A stretch of 64,000 bases of DNA from Bradyrhizobium sp. LTSP849 (GCF_000938255.1 NZ_JYMR01000013.1:1-64000); one strand, 5' to 3'. Counted from the stretch's first letter, positions 1-8,218 are shown. A program made the numbers and translations. The notes: generated by a model not told the origin, from the letters alone.

Positions 1-40
1 GTAAGCATCCGGCGAAGACCGCGCGCGGGTCATTTTCGGC

Positions 41-1669
41 TCAGGCGGCTTGATCAACGTTCCGGATGGCAGAGCGCCAATTCCATGGCAGCAGTTCGTC
101 GAGCCTTTGGACGGGATGCTCGGCGATGCGCGCCAGAACGTCGGCGAGCCAGGCTTGCGGATCGACGTCGTTCATCTTGGCGGTGACGATCAGGCTGTAC
201 ATCACCGCCGCCCGCTCGCCGCCGCGATCCGAGCCGCAGAACAACCACGACTTCCGACCTAAAGCGATGCCGCGCACGCCACGCTCCGCCGCATTGTTGG
301 ACAGGCAGATGCGGCCGTCATCGAGGAAGCGGGTAAATGCGCTCCAGCGCTTGAGCATGTAGTCCATGGCCTTGGCGACATCGTTGCTGCGCGAGAGCTT
401 GGCGCGTTGTGTGCGCATCCAGGCTTCCAGATCGGCCACGAGCGGCGCGCTGAGTTCCCGGCGAACTGCCTGGCGCCTTTCGGCGCTCTGACCGTTGATG
501 GTCCGCTCGATCTCGAACAGGGCGTCGATCCGGCGGACTGTTTCCAGCGCCAGCGGCGAGATCACTGCCGGCCTCTTGCCCTGAGCCTTGCGACGCGCAT
601 TCTCGGCCAGATCAGCCATCACGAAGAACGGCCGCCGGGCATGGACCCAGCACGCGGCTTCCAGGATCGGACCTGCGTTGCGGCCCGGTTCGTAAAGCCT
701 GCCATAGCCGCCATAGGCATCGGCCTGGAAGATTCCGCTGTAGTTGGCCAAGTGAGCCTGGGGATGCTCGCCGGCCCGATCGCGCGAGTAATAGAACACC
801 GCGCCCGGCGGGGCCTGCCCTCCAAAAGGCTTGTCGTCGCGCACATAGACCCAGATCCGGCCGGTGTCGGTCTTGCCTTTGGCCAGGACCGGAACCGTGG
901 TGTCGTCCCCGTGCAATCGCTCGGCGCTCAGTACGTAGGCCTCGAGGCGCTTGAACAAAGGTGCCAGCGCCGCGGTGCAGCCGCCGACCTGGTCGGCCAG
1001 GGTCGACAGACTGATCGGCACGCCCTCCTTGGCATAGCGCTCCGCTTGCCGGTTCAGCGGCTGATGTTGACCAAACTTCTCGAACAGCACCATCGCCAGC
1101 AGGCTTGGCCCCGCCCAGCCGCGGGCAAGCACATGGAACGGCGCCGGAGCCTGGCTGATCTTCTCGCAATCACGGCAAGTAAACTTCTCGCGGACGTGCT
1201 GGATCACTTTCCAGGATTTCGGGATCACCTCCAGCGTCTCGGTGATGTCCTCGCCGAGCTTGGACAGCCGCGCGCCGCCACAGCAGGCGCACGCCACAGG
1301 TCCCGGCACGATCACCCGCTCGCGAGGTAGATGCTCCGGGAACGGCTGGCGTGACGGCCGCTTGCGCGTGAACGACGCCACCTTCGTGGTTTTGGCCGCG
1401 GCCATTTCGGCGGCGAGTTCGTCCTCCGTCGCCGAACTCTCCAGCTCCTCCAGCGTCAGTTCAAGCTGATCCAATAGCCGCGCGGTACGCTCCGAGCGCG
1501 GACCATGGCGGTCGCGGTTGAGTTTCTCGATCTGCAGCTTCAGATGGGCGATCAACGCCTGGTCGTCGGACTGCCGGGCACGGGCGGCCGCAGCCTCCGC
1601 CCGAGCAACGATCAATGCCGCTTGCAGCGTTTCGATGTCGTCTGGCAGCGATTCAAGGCCGTCACCCAT
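41..1669 (-). CDS. tnpC: IS66-family transposase TnpC
   Basis: This 542-residue protein is the DDE transposase of the element. Its N-terminal 90 residues are a leucine- and alanine-rich coiled coil. A zinc-finger-like segment follows (ACACCGG near residue 128, then TCRDCEK near residue 167). The catalytic core has HGDDTTVP (first Asp), FQADAYGGYGRLY (second Asp) and a terminal SNNAAERGVR segment with the Glu, followed by the typical GRKSWLFCGSDRGGERAA block. The length is normal and the frame is intact, so the element may be functional. It is the last gene of the tnpA-tnpB-tnpC operon, 70 bp after tnpB. Confidence 0.95.
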   Translation of the reverse strand: MGDGLESLPDDIETLQAALIVARAEAAAARARQSDDQALIAHLKLQIEKLNRDRHGPRSERTARLLDQLELTLEELESSATEDELAAEMAAAKTTKVASFTRKRPSRQPFPEHLPRERVIVPGPVACACCGGARLSKLGEDITETLEVIPKSWKVIQHVREKFTCRDCEKISQAPAPFHVLARGWAGPSLLAMVLFEKFGQHQPLNRQAERYAKEGVPISLSTLADQVGGCTAALAPLFKRLEAYVLSAERLHGDDTTVPVLAKGKTDTGRIWVYVRDDKPFGGQAPPGAVFYYSRDRAGEHPQAHLANYSGIFQADAYGGYGRLYEPGRNAGPILEAACWVHARRPFFVMADLAENARRKAQGKRPAVISPLALETVRRIDALFEIERTINGQSAERRQAVRRELSAPLVADLEAWMRTQRAKLSRSNDVAKAMDYMLKRWSAFTRFLDDGRICLSNNAAERGVRGIALGRKSWLFCGSDRGGERAAVMYSLIVTAKMNDVDPQAWLADVLARIAEHPVQRLDELLPWNWRSAIRNVDQAA

Positions 1670-1739
1670 GGCCCCGATGGAATCACAAAAGAGGCGATTT
1701 GAGGCGTCTTTTCTTCCGCACCTCAGAACTTTTTTGAGC

Positions 1740-2087
1740 CTATCCTGCGCTCTGTGGCCGCCACGTGTGCTGCGGATTGCGCCAGTCGATCGCCTCCAGC
1801 AGATAACTCATCTGCGCCGCGCTCAGCCCCACCACACCGCCCACCGTCGCCGGCCAGACAAAACGGCCACGGTCCAACCGCTTCGCGTAGAGCGACAATC
1901 CAATTCCATCGTGCCACAAGGCCTTGATCAGCGAACCGCCGCGTCCGCGGAACACGAAGACATCTCCGGCGAACGGATCGCGACCAAGGCTTTCCTGCAC
2001 CAATAATGACAAACCCTGCATGCCCTTGCGCATGTCAGTGTAGCCGGTCGCAATCCAGATGCGTGCGCTCGAAGAGACTGGGATCAT
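1740..2087 (-). CDS. tnpB: IS66 accessory protein TnpB (IS66 Orf2)
   Basis: This 115-residue protein carries the hallmark IS66 Orf2 sequence: TGYTDMRKGMQGLSLLVQ near the start, FVFRGRGGSLIKAL in the middle and YAKRLDRGRFVWP after it. It is required for transposition of IS66-type elements, although its exact role is not well defined. Its start overlaps the tnpA stop by 4 bp (ATGA), which indicates translational coupling. The frame is intact and of normal length. Confidence 0.95.
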   Translation of the reverse strand: MIPVSSSARIWIATGYTDMRKGMQGLSLLVQESLGRDPFAGDVFVFRGRGGSLIKALWHDGIGLSLYAKRLDRGRFVWPATVGGVVGLSAAQMSYLLEAIDWRNPQHTWRPQSAG

Positions 2088-2479
2088 CGACGCTCCAGAA
2101 CCTGCAGCACCCGCGCCAGGGCGGCCGCATCGACGCCCGCATCGACAATCACCCGACGATCCCGGCCAACGACGATCACCATCTGCCCGCTCGTCGCTGT
2201 GGCAGCAACCGCCGGCTCGACCTCAGCGGCAAGGACGACCCGCGCAAAGCCGGATTGCTCGCTTTGAGGGCTGATCGGCTCGGGACCGAACGAGCGCCGC
2301 CATGTCATCAGCAACGAACGTGATATGCCATGGCGTCTTGCTGTCGACGATATCGCGCGCGGCGCTTGAAAGCTTTCGGTCACGATCCGCAGCTTTTCGT
2401 CATCCGACCAGCGTCGCCGGCGACCAGTCTCGACCACCTCAAGCCGTTCAAGCTGAGTACTGCGCTTATGGCTGTCCAT
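2084..2479 (-). CDS. tnpA: IS66 accessory protein TnpA (IS66 Orf1, helix-turn-helix)
   Basis: This 131-residue protein has an IS3/IS66 Orf1-type helix-turn-helix: RRRRWSDDEKLRIVTES leads into a second helix and the recognition helix HGISRSLLMTWRRSF. The C-terminal part contains the usual acidic and valine-rich tail. It presumably binds the element ends. The ATG at 2479 lies only about 12 bp inside the inferred left end, which is tight for this family, so a downstream start is possible. Confidence 0.9.
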   Translation of the reverse strand: MDSHKRSTQLERLEVVETGRRRRWSDDEKLRIVTESFQAPRAISSTARRHGISRSLLMTWRRSFGPEPISPQSEQSGFARVVLAAEVEPAVAATATSGQMVIVVGRDRRVIVDAGVDAAALARVLQVLERR

Positions 2480-2503
2480 AAGGACTGTTACGCACCAATT
2501 GGA

Positions 2504-3131
2504 CTAATCCAACAAGGCGGCCCTCGCCGGAGGGAGACGATTCATACCGAGCCGAAAATCCTCACCTTGCAGGACATTGAGAAATGCGTCGTCAAAGTCG
2601 CCCAGGACAAGATTCACGATGGTCGTTGGATTGACGGCGAGGTTGTACGTAAACGGCACCGTGCCCGGCAGCGGTAACCGTACCGCGCGGGAGACCGGAT
2701 TGTCTTAACGGGGGTGGTCGAAGTCCGCACGGGCTTGGCGGTCCGAACTATGCTTACGCCAGCACCGCGATAGGCTGCCTCGGACCATTCCACTGAAGCC
2801 GACATATAGTTGAAAACTTCCTTGCCGAGCGCCGGGTTCGCCCGCATCTCGGCGTAGTGTTCCCTCTCCTCGTCCGTAAACGGAATCTCGCTGTCGGGCT
2901 GAGCGGCAAGCTGGGCAAGCTCCAACTGTGTCTCCAAGTAATGGGGTGTCCGCGCCTCAAGATGTCGCACCAAGGCATAAAGGATCGGCTTGTCGGACCG
3001 ATCGAGCGCTCCGCCCAAATTGCGTACTCACCATTCTTCGCGAGTGTCCTGATCTTTCTCCTTTCCGGGTCACAAGCGAAGTTCCGCAGATAGAATTGCG
3101 GAACATAGTGATGGTCGCGAGGGTAATTCAT
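2504..3131 (-). pseudogene. Degraded DUF4238-domain gene (two frame breaks, truncated)
   Basis: The start at 3131 gives HHYVPQFYLRNFACDPE, the N-terminal signature of DUF4238 proteins, but this frame becomes nonsense after about 3000. A second frame (about 3010-2700) resumes family-like sequence with ALDRSDKPILYALVRHLEAR and FTDEEREHYAEMRANPALG. A third frame (about 2680-2504) resumes again with PLPGTVPFTYNLAVNPTTI and LVLGDFDDAFLNVLQGEDF and then meets a TAG at 2504-2506, beside the IS66 end. Intact members are roughly 300 residues; here about 210 codons remain, so the middle seems to have suffered an internal deletion and the C-terminus is lost. The function of DUF4238 is unknown. The pseudogene call rests on family knowledge plus the visible frame changes. 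Confidence 0.75.
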
Positions 3132-3153
3132 GGGGGCCTAATATACTGAATTT

Positions 3154-3172
3154 ACTCAACTATCGGTCGAGT
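3154..3172. promoter_or_regulatory. Imperfect inverted repeat upstream of the nucleotidyltransferase gene
   Basis: ACTCAAC and GTCGAGT are separated by TATCG, giving a 7-bp arm pair with one mismatch. It sits in an AT-rich stretch immediately upstream of the tandem operator and could be part of the same control region or the promoter of the decayed DUF4238 gene. The role is inferred only. Confidence 0.35.
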
Positions 3173-3181
3173 TAATTGTTT

Positions 3182-3218
3182 TTCCCCAATTTGGGTAGTA
3201 TATTCCCCGATATGGGTA
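3182..3218 (+). promoter_or_regulatory. Tandem operator: two TTCCCC-N5-GGGTA sites 21 bp apart
   Basis: TTCCCCAATTTGGGTA (3182-3197) and TTCCCCGATATGGGTA (3203-3218) are two copies of the same 16-bp near-palindrome. Their register is 21 bp, two helical turns, so both would face the same side of the DNA. They end just before the ATG at 3224. The downstream protein has an N-terminal winged helix, so autoregulation is the natural inference. An ATG at 3212 lies inside the second copy and is therefore an unlikely start. Confidence 0.6.
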
Positions 3219-3223
3219 CGACT

Positions 3224-3817
3224 ATGGAAGCCATCAATCTATCGAGTGCGCTGTTTTCAAAGGTCCAGCAACGCGTGCTGGGTCTCATTTTCGCGCATCC
3301 TGATCGTAGCTTCTACACCTCGGAGATCATCCGAACGGTTGAATCCGGCAGCGGTGCCGTCGAACGCGAACTCTCTCGCCTCCAACGTAGCGGGCTTGTT
3401 TCAGTCGAGCACATCGGAAACCAAAAGCACTACCGCGCCAATCGGCATTCACCGATCTTCGAAGAGTTGCAGGGTCTCGTGCTAAAGACAGTGGCCCTAC
3501 GTGAGCCTCTGAGAAATGCTCTTGAGCCCTACGCAGACAAGATCAAGACTGCGTTTGTCTATGGCTCCGTTGCCAATGGCACGGATACCGCGCAAAGCGA
3601 TATCGACGTCATGGTGATCGGAGACGACCTGAATTACTCCGACCTCTACACGGCCTTCCAACATGCCGAGGATCGCCTGCTACGAAAGATCAATCCTACT
3701 TTCCTGTCGACAGACGAGTGGCAGCGCCGATCATCAACGGACGGCTCGTTCATTCAAAAGCTTGGTGCTCGTCCGATGATGTTCCTTTTTGGCTCTAAGG
3801 ACAATCTGTACACATGA
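3224..3817 (+). CDS. Winged-helix / minimal nucleotidyltransferase protein (MntA-like antitoxin candidate)
   Basis: From the ATG at 3224 the protein has 197 residues. Residues 5-80 look like a winged-helix DNA-binding domain (LSSALFSKVQQRVLGLIF, then VERELSRLQRSGLVSVE and the wing NQKHYRANR). Residues 107-180 are a minimal nucleotidyltransferase with an exact GS-x10-D-x-D signature: GSVANGT at 114-120 and SDIDV at 125-129. In the MntA/HepT family this enzyme AMPylates and silences a HEPN toxin; here the DNA-binding fusion suggests it also represses the operon through the two palindromes just upstream. The next gene overlaps by 4 bp (ATGA). A TTG at 3176 would add 16 residues but would run through both operator sites. 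The antitoxin role is inferred from the pairing. Confidence 0.8.
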   Translation: MEAINLSSALFSKVQQRVLGLIFAHPDRSFYTSEIIRTVESGSGAVERELSRLQRSGLVSVEHIGNQKHYRANRHSPIFEELQGLVLKTVALREPLRNALEPYADKIKTAFVYGSVANGTDTAQSDIDVMVIGDDLNYSDLYTAFQHAEDRLLRKINPTFLSTDEWQRRSSTDGSFIQKLGARPMMFLFGSKDNLYT

Positions 3818-4248
3818 GCAAAGCTGCACTCGACAATCTCGTGAAGATCGAGCGGCTCAAGGCCGAGCCGCCTACCCAAAGCGAATATCAGGGGATGCTC
3901 ACCGCCGCACGCAGTCGCTTGAAAGACGCGCAAAACGAAGACCTCGATTCCGACAGCCGCTTTGATCTGGCTTATGGCGCAGCACACCGGCTGGCCTTGG
4001 CCGCCTTGCGGCGCGAGGGTTATCGGTCGGAAAACCGGATCACCGTTTTTCAGACGCTTGTTCATACGCTCGGCACGAACGCGGCCGACGTGCAAATACT
4101 TCTCAAAGCTCATAACGAACGAAACCTCGCCGAATACCAAGGCCGCCTGGAGATCGACGAGAAACTTCTCACCGACCTGATCCGCTGCACCAAGACACTG
4201 GAGACCGCCGTCGCCAAGCTCGATCCACCTTCCGATAGCCAGGCCTGA
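3814..4248 (+). CDS. HEPN-like partner protein (toxin candidate)
   Basis: This 144-residue, mostly helical protein is translationally coupled to the nucleotidyltransferase gene. The segment FDLAYGAAHRLALAALRREG (residues 50-69) and the motif ERNLAEY (102-108) resemble SAV_6107-type HEPN proteins. The canonical HEPN RNase motif R-x4-6-H is not evident; an R-N-x3-Y motif stands at the corresponding place. In the HepT/MntA type VII systems a Tyr near the HEPN motif is AMPylated by the partner, and Tyr108 is the obvious candidate here. Whether this protein is an RNase toxin or has another role is open. It sits in the accessory block next to an IS element and a tRNA gene, which fits a mobile toxin-antitoxin module. 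Confidence 0.65.
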   Translation: MSKAALDNLVKIERLKAEPPTQSEYQGMLTAARSRLKDAQNEDLDSDSRFDLAYGAAHRLALAALRREGYRSENRITVFQTLVHTLGTNAADVQILLKAHNERNLAEYQGRLEIDEKLLTDLIRCTKTLETAVAKLDPPSDSQA

Positions 4249-4398
4249 CGTCTCTAAGCCCAACCTTCGTTGAATTGTTCTCCGGGTGCGGTGTCTTCTG
4301 CGCCGCCGCGTGCGCCTGACTTACCTGTCCGGGACGGCCGCATTAACAGAAGGCTCGCTTGGCGGAAGACAGTCGGCCTGCCCGCTTCCGCCAAAACA

Positions 4399-4427
4399 AA
4401 AATGGCCCGCGTCAAGCGGGCCATTTT
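4399..4427 (-). terminator. Rho-independent terminator of the tRNA gene
   Basis: A 12-bp stem (AAATGGCCCGC and GCGGGCCATTT arms plus one further A-T pair) closes a GTCAA loop. On the minus strand the stem is followed by TTTTTGTTTT, so it terminates transcription leaving the tRNA gene. It may also stop read-through from the toxin-antitoxin module on the other strand. Confidence 0.85.
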
Positions 4428-4453
4428 CGTATCGGAACCGATCATTCCAAATT

Positions 4454-4530
<77 letters not shown>

Positions 4531-4842
4531 TTAAACCGTTGCTTTGCCTTCGCTTAAATGCCGGGGACGATGGATCGGGGCCGACGCTGTTCGCGTGGCT
4601 TGCTTCTCCCGTCCCAAAGGCTTCCTTGGAAGGCAACCCCGGGGCAAAGCCCGTTGGGTGCGGGCGGTATGTACCAACCCGGGCTGCCTTTGGAAAGGGC
4701 TGCGGGGACGTTTTTTTCGACTTTATGACAGGCCGATGGACCGAATTTCGGCCGGTTTGGCACGCACTTGCCAGAAGTTCCACAAAGGGCCAGCTTGCGG
4801 CAACAAAACTCAGGGCGAAACGCCATCTTGGGGAGGAAGGCC
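4531..4842. other. 312-bp gene-free region between tRNA-fMet and the aldehyde dehydrogenase gene
   Basis: No convincing gene is seen here; the open frames crossing it lack ribosome sites and family similarity. It must hold the tRNA promoter (minus strand) and the promoter of the dehydrogenase gene. A GGGGAGGAAGG ribosome-binding site at about 4830-4840 fixes the start of the next gene at 4843. Confidence 0.6.
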
Positions 4843-6288
4843 ATGGACAAGATCTTGGACCAATCCCTGACGAGCGCCCCGCTGCGGTCACTTGAGGGCG
4901 CCTTCCATGCCATGGTCGCGCGGTCGCGGGCTGAGCCGGCCGCGGCGCTGACCGAGCGCCTCGATCGGCTGGCGCGCCTGCGCGCCGTCGTCGCCGACAA
5001 TGAAGAGCGCTTCCGGCAGGCGATCTCGGTCGATTTCGGCCATCGCTCGGCGGTCGAGACCACCATTGCCGAGATGATGCTGGTGTTCTCCGAGATCCGG
5101 CATGCGACCAAGCACCTGAAGACCTGGATGGCGCCGCAGCGCGTCGCGACCGCGCTGCAATTCTTGCCCGCGCGCAACCGGCTGATGCCGCAGCCGCTCG
5201 GCGTCGTCGGCATCATCGCGCCCTGGAATTATCCGCTCCAGCTCACGCTTGCGCCTGCGATCGGGGCGATCGCCGCCGGCAACCGTGTCATCATCAAGCC
5301 GAGCGAGCTGGTGCCGCATTTTTCCGCGCTGCTGAAGGAGACGGTCGCCGAGAGGTTCGACGCCGCGGAGCTGCTCGTCAGCGGCATCGAGGACGAGATC
5401 GCAAAGGCCTTTGCGTCACTGCCGTTCGATCACCTCGTGTTCACCGGCTCGACCCGGGTCGGACGGCTGGTCGCGGAGGCCGCGGGGCGTAATCTCACGC
5501 CGGTGACGCTCGAGCTCGGCGGCAAGTCGCCGGCGATCATCGACGCCTCCGCCGATCTCGAGGAGGCGGCCGAGCGCATCGCCTATGGCAAATTGCTCAA
5601 TGCCGGGCAGACCTGCATCGCGCCGGACTATGTGCTGGTGCCGGAGCGCTCGTTGCAGGCCTTCGCCGAAAAAGTGCGCGCGCAGATGCGCCGAATGTTC
5701 GGCACCGATCCCGCCAACAAGGACTACACCTCTGTGATCTCCGACCGGCATTATGCGCGGTTGGAAAATCTCGTCGCGGATGCGGCACAGCGCGGCGCAA
5801 AGATCCTGCAACCGGCGAAGGCCGACGATCCCAACTGGAAGGCGCATCGCAAATTCCCGCCGACGCTGATCGTAGGCGCGACCGAAGACATGGCGGTGAT
5901 GCAGGAGGAGATCTTTGGGCCGGTGCTCCCGGTGCTGGGCTATCGCGAGCCGGCTGATGCGATCGCCTTCATCAACGCGCGCGACCGGCCGCTGGCGCTC
6001 TACTGGTTCGGCAAGGACGGCAGCGCGCGCGACGAGGTGCTGGCGCGCACCGTCTCCGGCGGCGTCACGATCAACGACTGCCTGTTCCACTTCGCGCAGA
6101 CCAACCAGCCGATGGGCGGCGTCGGCGCATCCGGCACCGGTGCCTATCACGGCGAATGGGGTTTTCGCACGTTCAGCAAGCTGAAGCCGGTGTTCTACCG
6201 CTCGAAGTTCAATCGCCTCGCCGACCTCTATCCGCCCTATGGCGGCAAGATCGCGCGGCTGGAGAAGATGATGCGGTTCATGTCGTAG
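4843..6288 (+). CDS. Coniferyl-aldehyde dehydrogenase-type NAD(P)-dependent aldehyde dehydrogenase
   Basis: The protein has 481 residues from the ATG at 4843, preceded by GGGGAGGAAGG at 6-8 bp. It carries all the aldehyde dehydrogenase landmarks: IIAPWNYPLQL (near 125), IKPSELVPH (151), TGSTRVGR (201), the general base Glu in LELGGKSP (Glu224) and the catalytic Cys in NAGQTCIAPDYVL (Cys258), and EEIFGPVLPVLGY in the C-terminal third. The shape of the protein and GQTCIAPDYVLV match the CalB subgroup that oxidises coniferyl aldehyde to ferulate, although related enzymes act on other aromatic or long-chain aldehydes. It is 36 bp upstream of a GMC oxidoreductase, an enzyme type that can generate aldehydes from alcohols, so the pair may work in sequence. 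An upstream in-frame extension to 4768 has no ribosome site. Confidence 0.82.
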   Translation: MDKILDQSLTSAPLRSLEGAFHAMVARSRAEPAAALTERLDRLARLRAVVADNEERFRQAISVDFGHRSAVETTIAEMMLVFSEIRHATKHLKTWMAPQRVATALQFLPARNRLMPQPLGVVGIIAPWNYPLQLTLAPAIGAIAAGNRVIIKPSELVPHFSALLKETVAERFDAAELLVSGIEDEIAKAFASLPFDHLVFTGSTRVGRLVAEAAGRNLTPVTLELGGKSPAIIDASADLEEAAERIAYGKLLNAGQTCIAPDYVLVPERSLQAFAEKVRAQMRRMFGTDPANKDYTSVISDRHYARLENLVADAAQRGAKILQPAKADDPNWKAHRKFPPTLIVGATEDMAVMQEEIFGPVLPVLGYREPADAIAFINARDRPLALYWFGKDGSARDEVLARTVSGGVTINDCLFHFAQTNQPMGGVGASGTGAYHGEWGFRTFSKLKPVFYRSKFNRLADLYPPYGGKIARLEKMMRFMS

Positions 6289-6324
6289 GTTTCAACGAAA
6301 AGAAAATTGGGGGGGGAAATATCA

Positions 6325-7923
6325 GTGACTGACACATTCGATTTCGTCGTCGTGGGCGCGGGCTCGGGCGGCTGCGCGGTGGCGGGACGGCTGTCGGAGG
6401 GTGCGGCGACGTCCGTGGCACTGCTCGATGCCGGCGGACGGAACGACAATTGGCGGATCACCACGCCGTTCGGGCTCGCTCTGCCATATCGCGCGGCCAA
6501 CTGGGCCTTCGACACTGTGCCGCAGAAGGGATTGAACGGCCGTATCGGCTATCAACCGCGCGGCAAGGGCCTCGGCGGTTCCTCGGCGATCAACGCCATG
6601 GTCTACATCCGCGGCCACAAATGGGACTACGACCATTGGGCCTCGCTCGGCAATGCCGGCTGGTCGTACGCCGACGTGCTGCCATATTTCAAGCGCTCGG
6701 AGAACAACACCGATTTCGACGGCGCCTATCACGGCAAGGGCGGCCCGCTGCATGTCAACAGGCTGCGCTCGGACAATCCGATCCATGACGTCTTCCATCA
6801 GGCCGCGCGTGAGGCGCAGTTCCGCACCCGCGAGGACTTCAATGAAGAGGACCACGAAGGGCTCGGCAGCTACCAGGTGACGCAGCACAAGGGCGAGCGC
6901 TGGAGCGCGGCACGCGCCTATCTGCAACCCCACATGGACAAGCGCGCGAATCTGCGCGTCGAGACGGGTGCGCAGGCCACGAAAATCCTGTTCGAAGGCG
7001 GGCGCGCGGTCGGCATCGAATATGTACAGGGCAAGCAGACAAAGCAGCTGCGCGCCCGCCGCGAGGTGATCCTCACCTCCGGCGCCTTCCAGTCACCGCA
7101 ATTGCTGATGCTGTCGGGCATCGGCGATGGCGACGCACTTGGCGCGCATGGCATCGGCGTCGTGCATCATTTGCCGGGCGTCGGGCGCAATCTGCAGGAC
7201 CATCCGGATTTCGTGTTCGTCTACGCCTCAGACTATCCGCACTTCGTTCACTCATCGATCGGTCGATTGCCATCCCTGCTTCGCGCCATCCAGCGCTACC
7301 GCAGGGAGCGACGCGGCCTGATGACCACCAATTTTGCCGAGTGCGGCGGCTTCCTGAAGACCCGCCCCGATCTCGAAATATCCGATATTCAGTTGCACTT
7401 CGTCATCGCGATGCTCGACGACCACGGCCGCAAGAAGCACAAGGAGGCAGGCTTCTCATGCCATGTCTGCCTGCTCAGACCGAAGAGCCGCGGCAGCATA
7501 TGGCTGAAAAGCGCCGATCCGCTCGCTGCACCTATGATCGATCCGAATTTTTTGGGCGAGGCGGAGGATCTCGAGACGATGGTCGCGGGCTTCAAGACCA
7601 CACGGCGGCTGATGGAGACACCTGCGCTGCGCGCCTTGCAGAAGAAGGACATGTTCACGTCCGATGTGAGAACGGACGACGACATCCGCGCCATCCTGCG
7701 CGCGCGCGTCGACACCGTCTATCACCCCGTCGGCACCTGCAAGATGGGAACGGATGCGATGGCCGTGGTCGATCCGGCGCTGAAGGTGCACGGCATGGAC
7801 GGCTTGCGCGTGGTCGACGCCTCGATCATGCCGACACTGATCGGCGGCAACACCAATGCGCCGACCATCATGATCGGGGAGAAGGCCGCAGACATGATCC
7901 GGGCGGAGGTGCGGGCGAACTAA
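6325..7923 (+). CDS. GMC-family FAD-dependent alcohol/choline-type dehydrogenase
   Basis: The 532-residue protein begins with the FAD-binding Rossmann motif DFVVVGAGSGGCAVAGRLSE and contains the GMC signature segments GKGLGGSSAINAMVYIRG (near 80), GAFQSPQLLMLSGIG (near 260) and GRNLQDH. The C-terminus has HPVGTCKMG, with a catalytic His, and GGNTNAPTIMIGEKAADMI. These enzymes oxidise alcohols to aldehydes. The GTG at 6325 is preferred because the run GGGGGGGAAA sits 6-9 bp upstream; a TTG at 6307 is the alternative. No signal peptide is seen, so it is cytoplasmic. It is likely co-transcribed with the aldehyde dehydrogenase before it. The substrate cannot be read from sequence. Confidence 0.88.
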   Translation: MTDTFDFVVVGAGSGGCAVAGRLSEGAATSVALLDAGGRNDNWRITTPFGLALPYRAANWAFDTVPQKGLNGRIGYQPRGKGLGGSSAINAMVYIRGHKWDYDHWASLGNAGWSYADVLPYFKRSENNTDFDGAYHGKGGPLHVNRLRSDNPIHDVFHQAAREAQFRTREDFNEEDHEGLGSYQVTQHKGERWSAARAYLQPHMDKRANLRVETGAQATKILFEGGRAVGIEYVQGKQTKQLRARREVILTSGAFQSPQLLMLSGIGDGDALGAHGIGVVHHLPGVGRNLQDHPDFVFVYASDYPHFVHSSIGRLPSLLRAIQRYRRERRGLMTTNFAECGGFLKTRPDLEISDIQLHFVIAMLDDHGRKKHKEAGFSCHVCLLRPKSRGSIWLKSADPLAAPMIDPNFLGEAEDLETMVAGFKTTRRLMETPALRALQKKDMFTSDVRTDDDIRAILRARVDTVYHPVGTCKMGTDAMAVVDPALKVHGMDGLRVVDASIMPTLIGGNTNAPTIMIGEKAADMIRAEVRAN

Positions 7924-7934
7924 GCGGCGCTCTA

Positions 7935-8072
7935 CGTCGTCGTCCCGGCGAAGGCCGGGACCCATACCCACAAGAAGTAGTTTGGCGAAGACTAGTCGTT
8001 ACGCGGTACCGCCACCTGCGATTCATCGACAGATCACGCGGTATGGGTCCCGGCCTTCGCCGGGACGACGAC
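7935..8072. repeat. Palindromic intergenic repeat, family A (copy 1)
   Basis: The left arm (CGTCGTCCCGGCGAAGG...) and right arm (...CCTTCGCCGGGACGACG) are inverted copies of about 30 bp that flank about 75 bp. Each arm can itself form a small hairpin. Other copies are at 41931-42051 and, degraded, at 46837-46938. The central part shares TTTGGCGAAGA with the other copies, so the unit is larger than the arms. Confidence 0.85.
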
Positions 8073-8218
8073 TGAGGATAGTTCCTTTACCGGCGTCGAA
8101 TAGATCTGATGTCGACGCAATCCCCGCGCCCTGGAGCCAAAAAATACAGACGATTTTAGCGATCTGAAACCGGAACGATCGGTTCGGCGTTCATTCGTTC
8201 CATGGCAGGCTCTCGCTC

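Larger units (their letters stand above)
1..2491 (-). mobile_element. IS66-family insertion sequence
   Basis: Three genes in the usual IS66 order (tnpA, tnpB, tnpC on the minus strand) fill this stretch, and the total of about 2.5 kb is the normal size for the family. The window begins with GTAAGCATCCGGCGAAGACC, which has the GTAAG-type start of IS66 terminal repeats, so base 1 is probably at or very near the right end. On the minus strand the left end would read GTAACAGTCC, with its outer base at about 2491; it matches the other end in only about 7 of 10 positions, so the left boundary is approximate. The target duplication cannot be checked because the right flank lies outside the window. 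The DUF4238 remnant ends next to the left boundary. Confidence 0.78.

Noticed and set aside
407..1330. A 307-codon plus-strand frame within the IS66 element
   Set aside because: It is antisense to the clear TnpC transposase and its translation shows no domain.
4758..4771. TGGCACG...TTGC resembling a sigma-54 promoter before the aldehyde dehydrogenase gene
   Set aside because: The GG-to-GC spacing is one base short of the strict sigma-54 requirement, so it is unlikely to work.
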